In this document: piece by piece, positions 22,438-22,758 of the stretch | Position numbering within the stretch: the first letter of the stretch is position 1 | Layout of the letters: each line of letters opens with the position of its first letter | Assembly (NCBI GenBank): GCA_016282415.1 | Contig: JAEEKO010000028.1 | Location: forward strand, 1-22,758 | Direction of reading: 5' to 3' | Source of the DNA: Caryophanales bacterium | GTDB taxonomy: Bacteria; Bacillota_I; Bacilli_A; RF39; UBA660 | DNA: 22,758 nucleotides | Position numbers and translations under genes: made by a program | Notes under the pieces: model-generated | Databases searched by the model: none | Told to the model about the DNA's origin: nothing | What the model saw: only the letters and a program-made list of their open reading frames with translations

Positions 22438-22707
22438 ATGGCTGTTACAAAAGAACAAAAAGCTAAGTTAGTTAAAGAATTCGGTAAGAATGATAAAGAT
22501 TCTGGAGCTACTGAAGTACAAATTGCTGTATTAACTGCAGAAATCAATGATTTAACTGAACATTTAAAAGTTCATACTCATGATTATCATTCAAAACGTG
22601 GTTTATTAATGAAAGTTGGTAAAAGACGTAGTTTACTTGATTATTTAAAGAAAAACGATGTAGTTAGTTATCGTAAAGTTATTGAAAAATTAGGTATAAG
22701 AAAATAG
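22438..22707 (+). CDS. rpsO: 30S ribosomal protein S15
   Basis: S15 binds the three-way junction of 16S rRNA helices 20-22 early in 30S assembly. ATG 22438 is chosen because GGAGG (22425-22429) is eight bases upstream; ATG 22432 is only two bases away. The 89 residues have the exact family length. 'GKNDKDSGATEVQIAVLTAEI' contains the rRNA-contacting turn. 'HLKVHTHDYHSKRGLLMKVGKRRSLLDYLKK' is the conserved helix 2-3 region with the His, Asp and Ser contacts. A terminator and a probable pnp follow, the usual order in Bacilli. Confidence 0.98.
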   Translation: MAVTKEQKAKLVKEFGKNDKDSGATEVQIAVLTAEINDLTEHLKVHTHDYHSKRGLLMKVGKRRSLLDYLKKNDVVSYRKVIEKLGIRK

Positions 22708-22734
22708 GGCACTTGTTTTTAAGTGTCTTTTTTT
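22708..22734 (+). terminator. Intrinsic terminator between rpsO and the next gene
   Basis: GGCACTT (22708-22714), loop GTTTTT, AAGTGTC (22721-22727) with one G-T pair, then a run of seven T. It starts directly after the rpsO stop. Confidence 0.85.
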
Positions 22735-22746
22735 CTGGAGGAAATT

Positions 22747-22758
22747 ATGAAACACACG
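22747..22758 (+). CDS. First codons of a following gene, probably pnp (cut by window edge)
   Basis: CTGGAGGAAATT precedes ATG at 22747, followed by codons for Lys-His-Thr to the window edge. pnp (polynucleotide phosphorylase) is the normal gene after rpsO in Bacilli. A start Met-Lys-His-Thr is compatible with it, but four codons do not prove identity. Confidence 0.5.

Noticed and set aside
1..22758. CRISPR arrays, insertion sequences, phage genes, rRNA
   Set aside because: No regularly spaced repeats, transposase motifs, phage proteins or rRNA-like segments were seen on either strand.

Overview
The window is 22.8 kb of low-GC, very compact DNA, and every gene I can support lies on the + strand. 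The organism looks like an uncultured low-GC Bacilli lineage near Erysipelotrichia, RF39 or other walled relatives of the Mollicutes. The grounds are Bacillus-style operon order, strong GGAGG ribosome sites, UGA used as stop (infB, scpA, spoVAD, asnB; so not the Mycoplasma code), wall and teichoic-acid enzymes, a CIRCE element and sporulation genes. The exact order cannot be resolved from sequence reading alone.

Layout. 1-576: the end of a membrane protein, then a DUF5698/UPF0316 membrane protein. 577-7505: a promoter with a leader hairpin, then the translation/transcription cluster rimP-nusA-ylxR-infB-rbfA-(GNAT-like ORF)-truB-(446-aa unknown). ylxQ and ylxP of the Bacillus cluster are absent, and RimP is reduced to its N-terminal domain. 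7506-10272: separately terminated units, namely tRNA-Gly(UCC), an Xre-type regulator, an Hsp20 chaperone under a CIRCE/promoter composite, and an LCP-family envelope protein.

10339-13096: a sporulation block, spoIIAA-sigF-spoVAC-spoVAD-spoVAE. It has no spoIIAB. SpoIIAA has Gly where the phosphorylated Ser is expected. The sigma factor lacks about 35 N-terminal residues. A good match to a forespore (sigma-G-type) promoter sits between sigF and spoVAC. 13131-15254: a membrane-anchored unknown followed by scpA and scpB (condensin accessory proteins). 15288-15374: tRNA-Leu(CAA).

15512-22310: envelope-related genes, comprising a SipW-type-signal surface protein, a long TPR protein, and an LTA-synthase-family enzyme tightly coupled to a glutamine-dependent asparagine synthetase. 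22323-end: the rpsO leader, rpsO and the first codons of a probable pnp. The nusA/truB and rpsO/pnp halves of the classical Bacilli cluster therefore bracket about 15 kb of other genes.

Main point of interest: the forespore sigma-switch module is stripped down in three independent ways while its target spoVA core and a sigma-G-like promoter remain. No phage, insertion sequence, CRISPR array or rRNA was seen, and no gene-free stretch longer than 300 bases exists.
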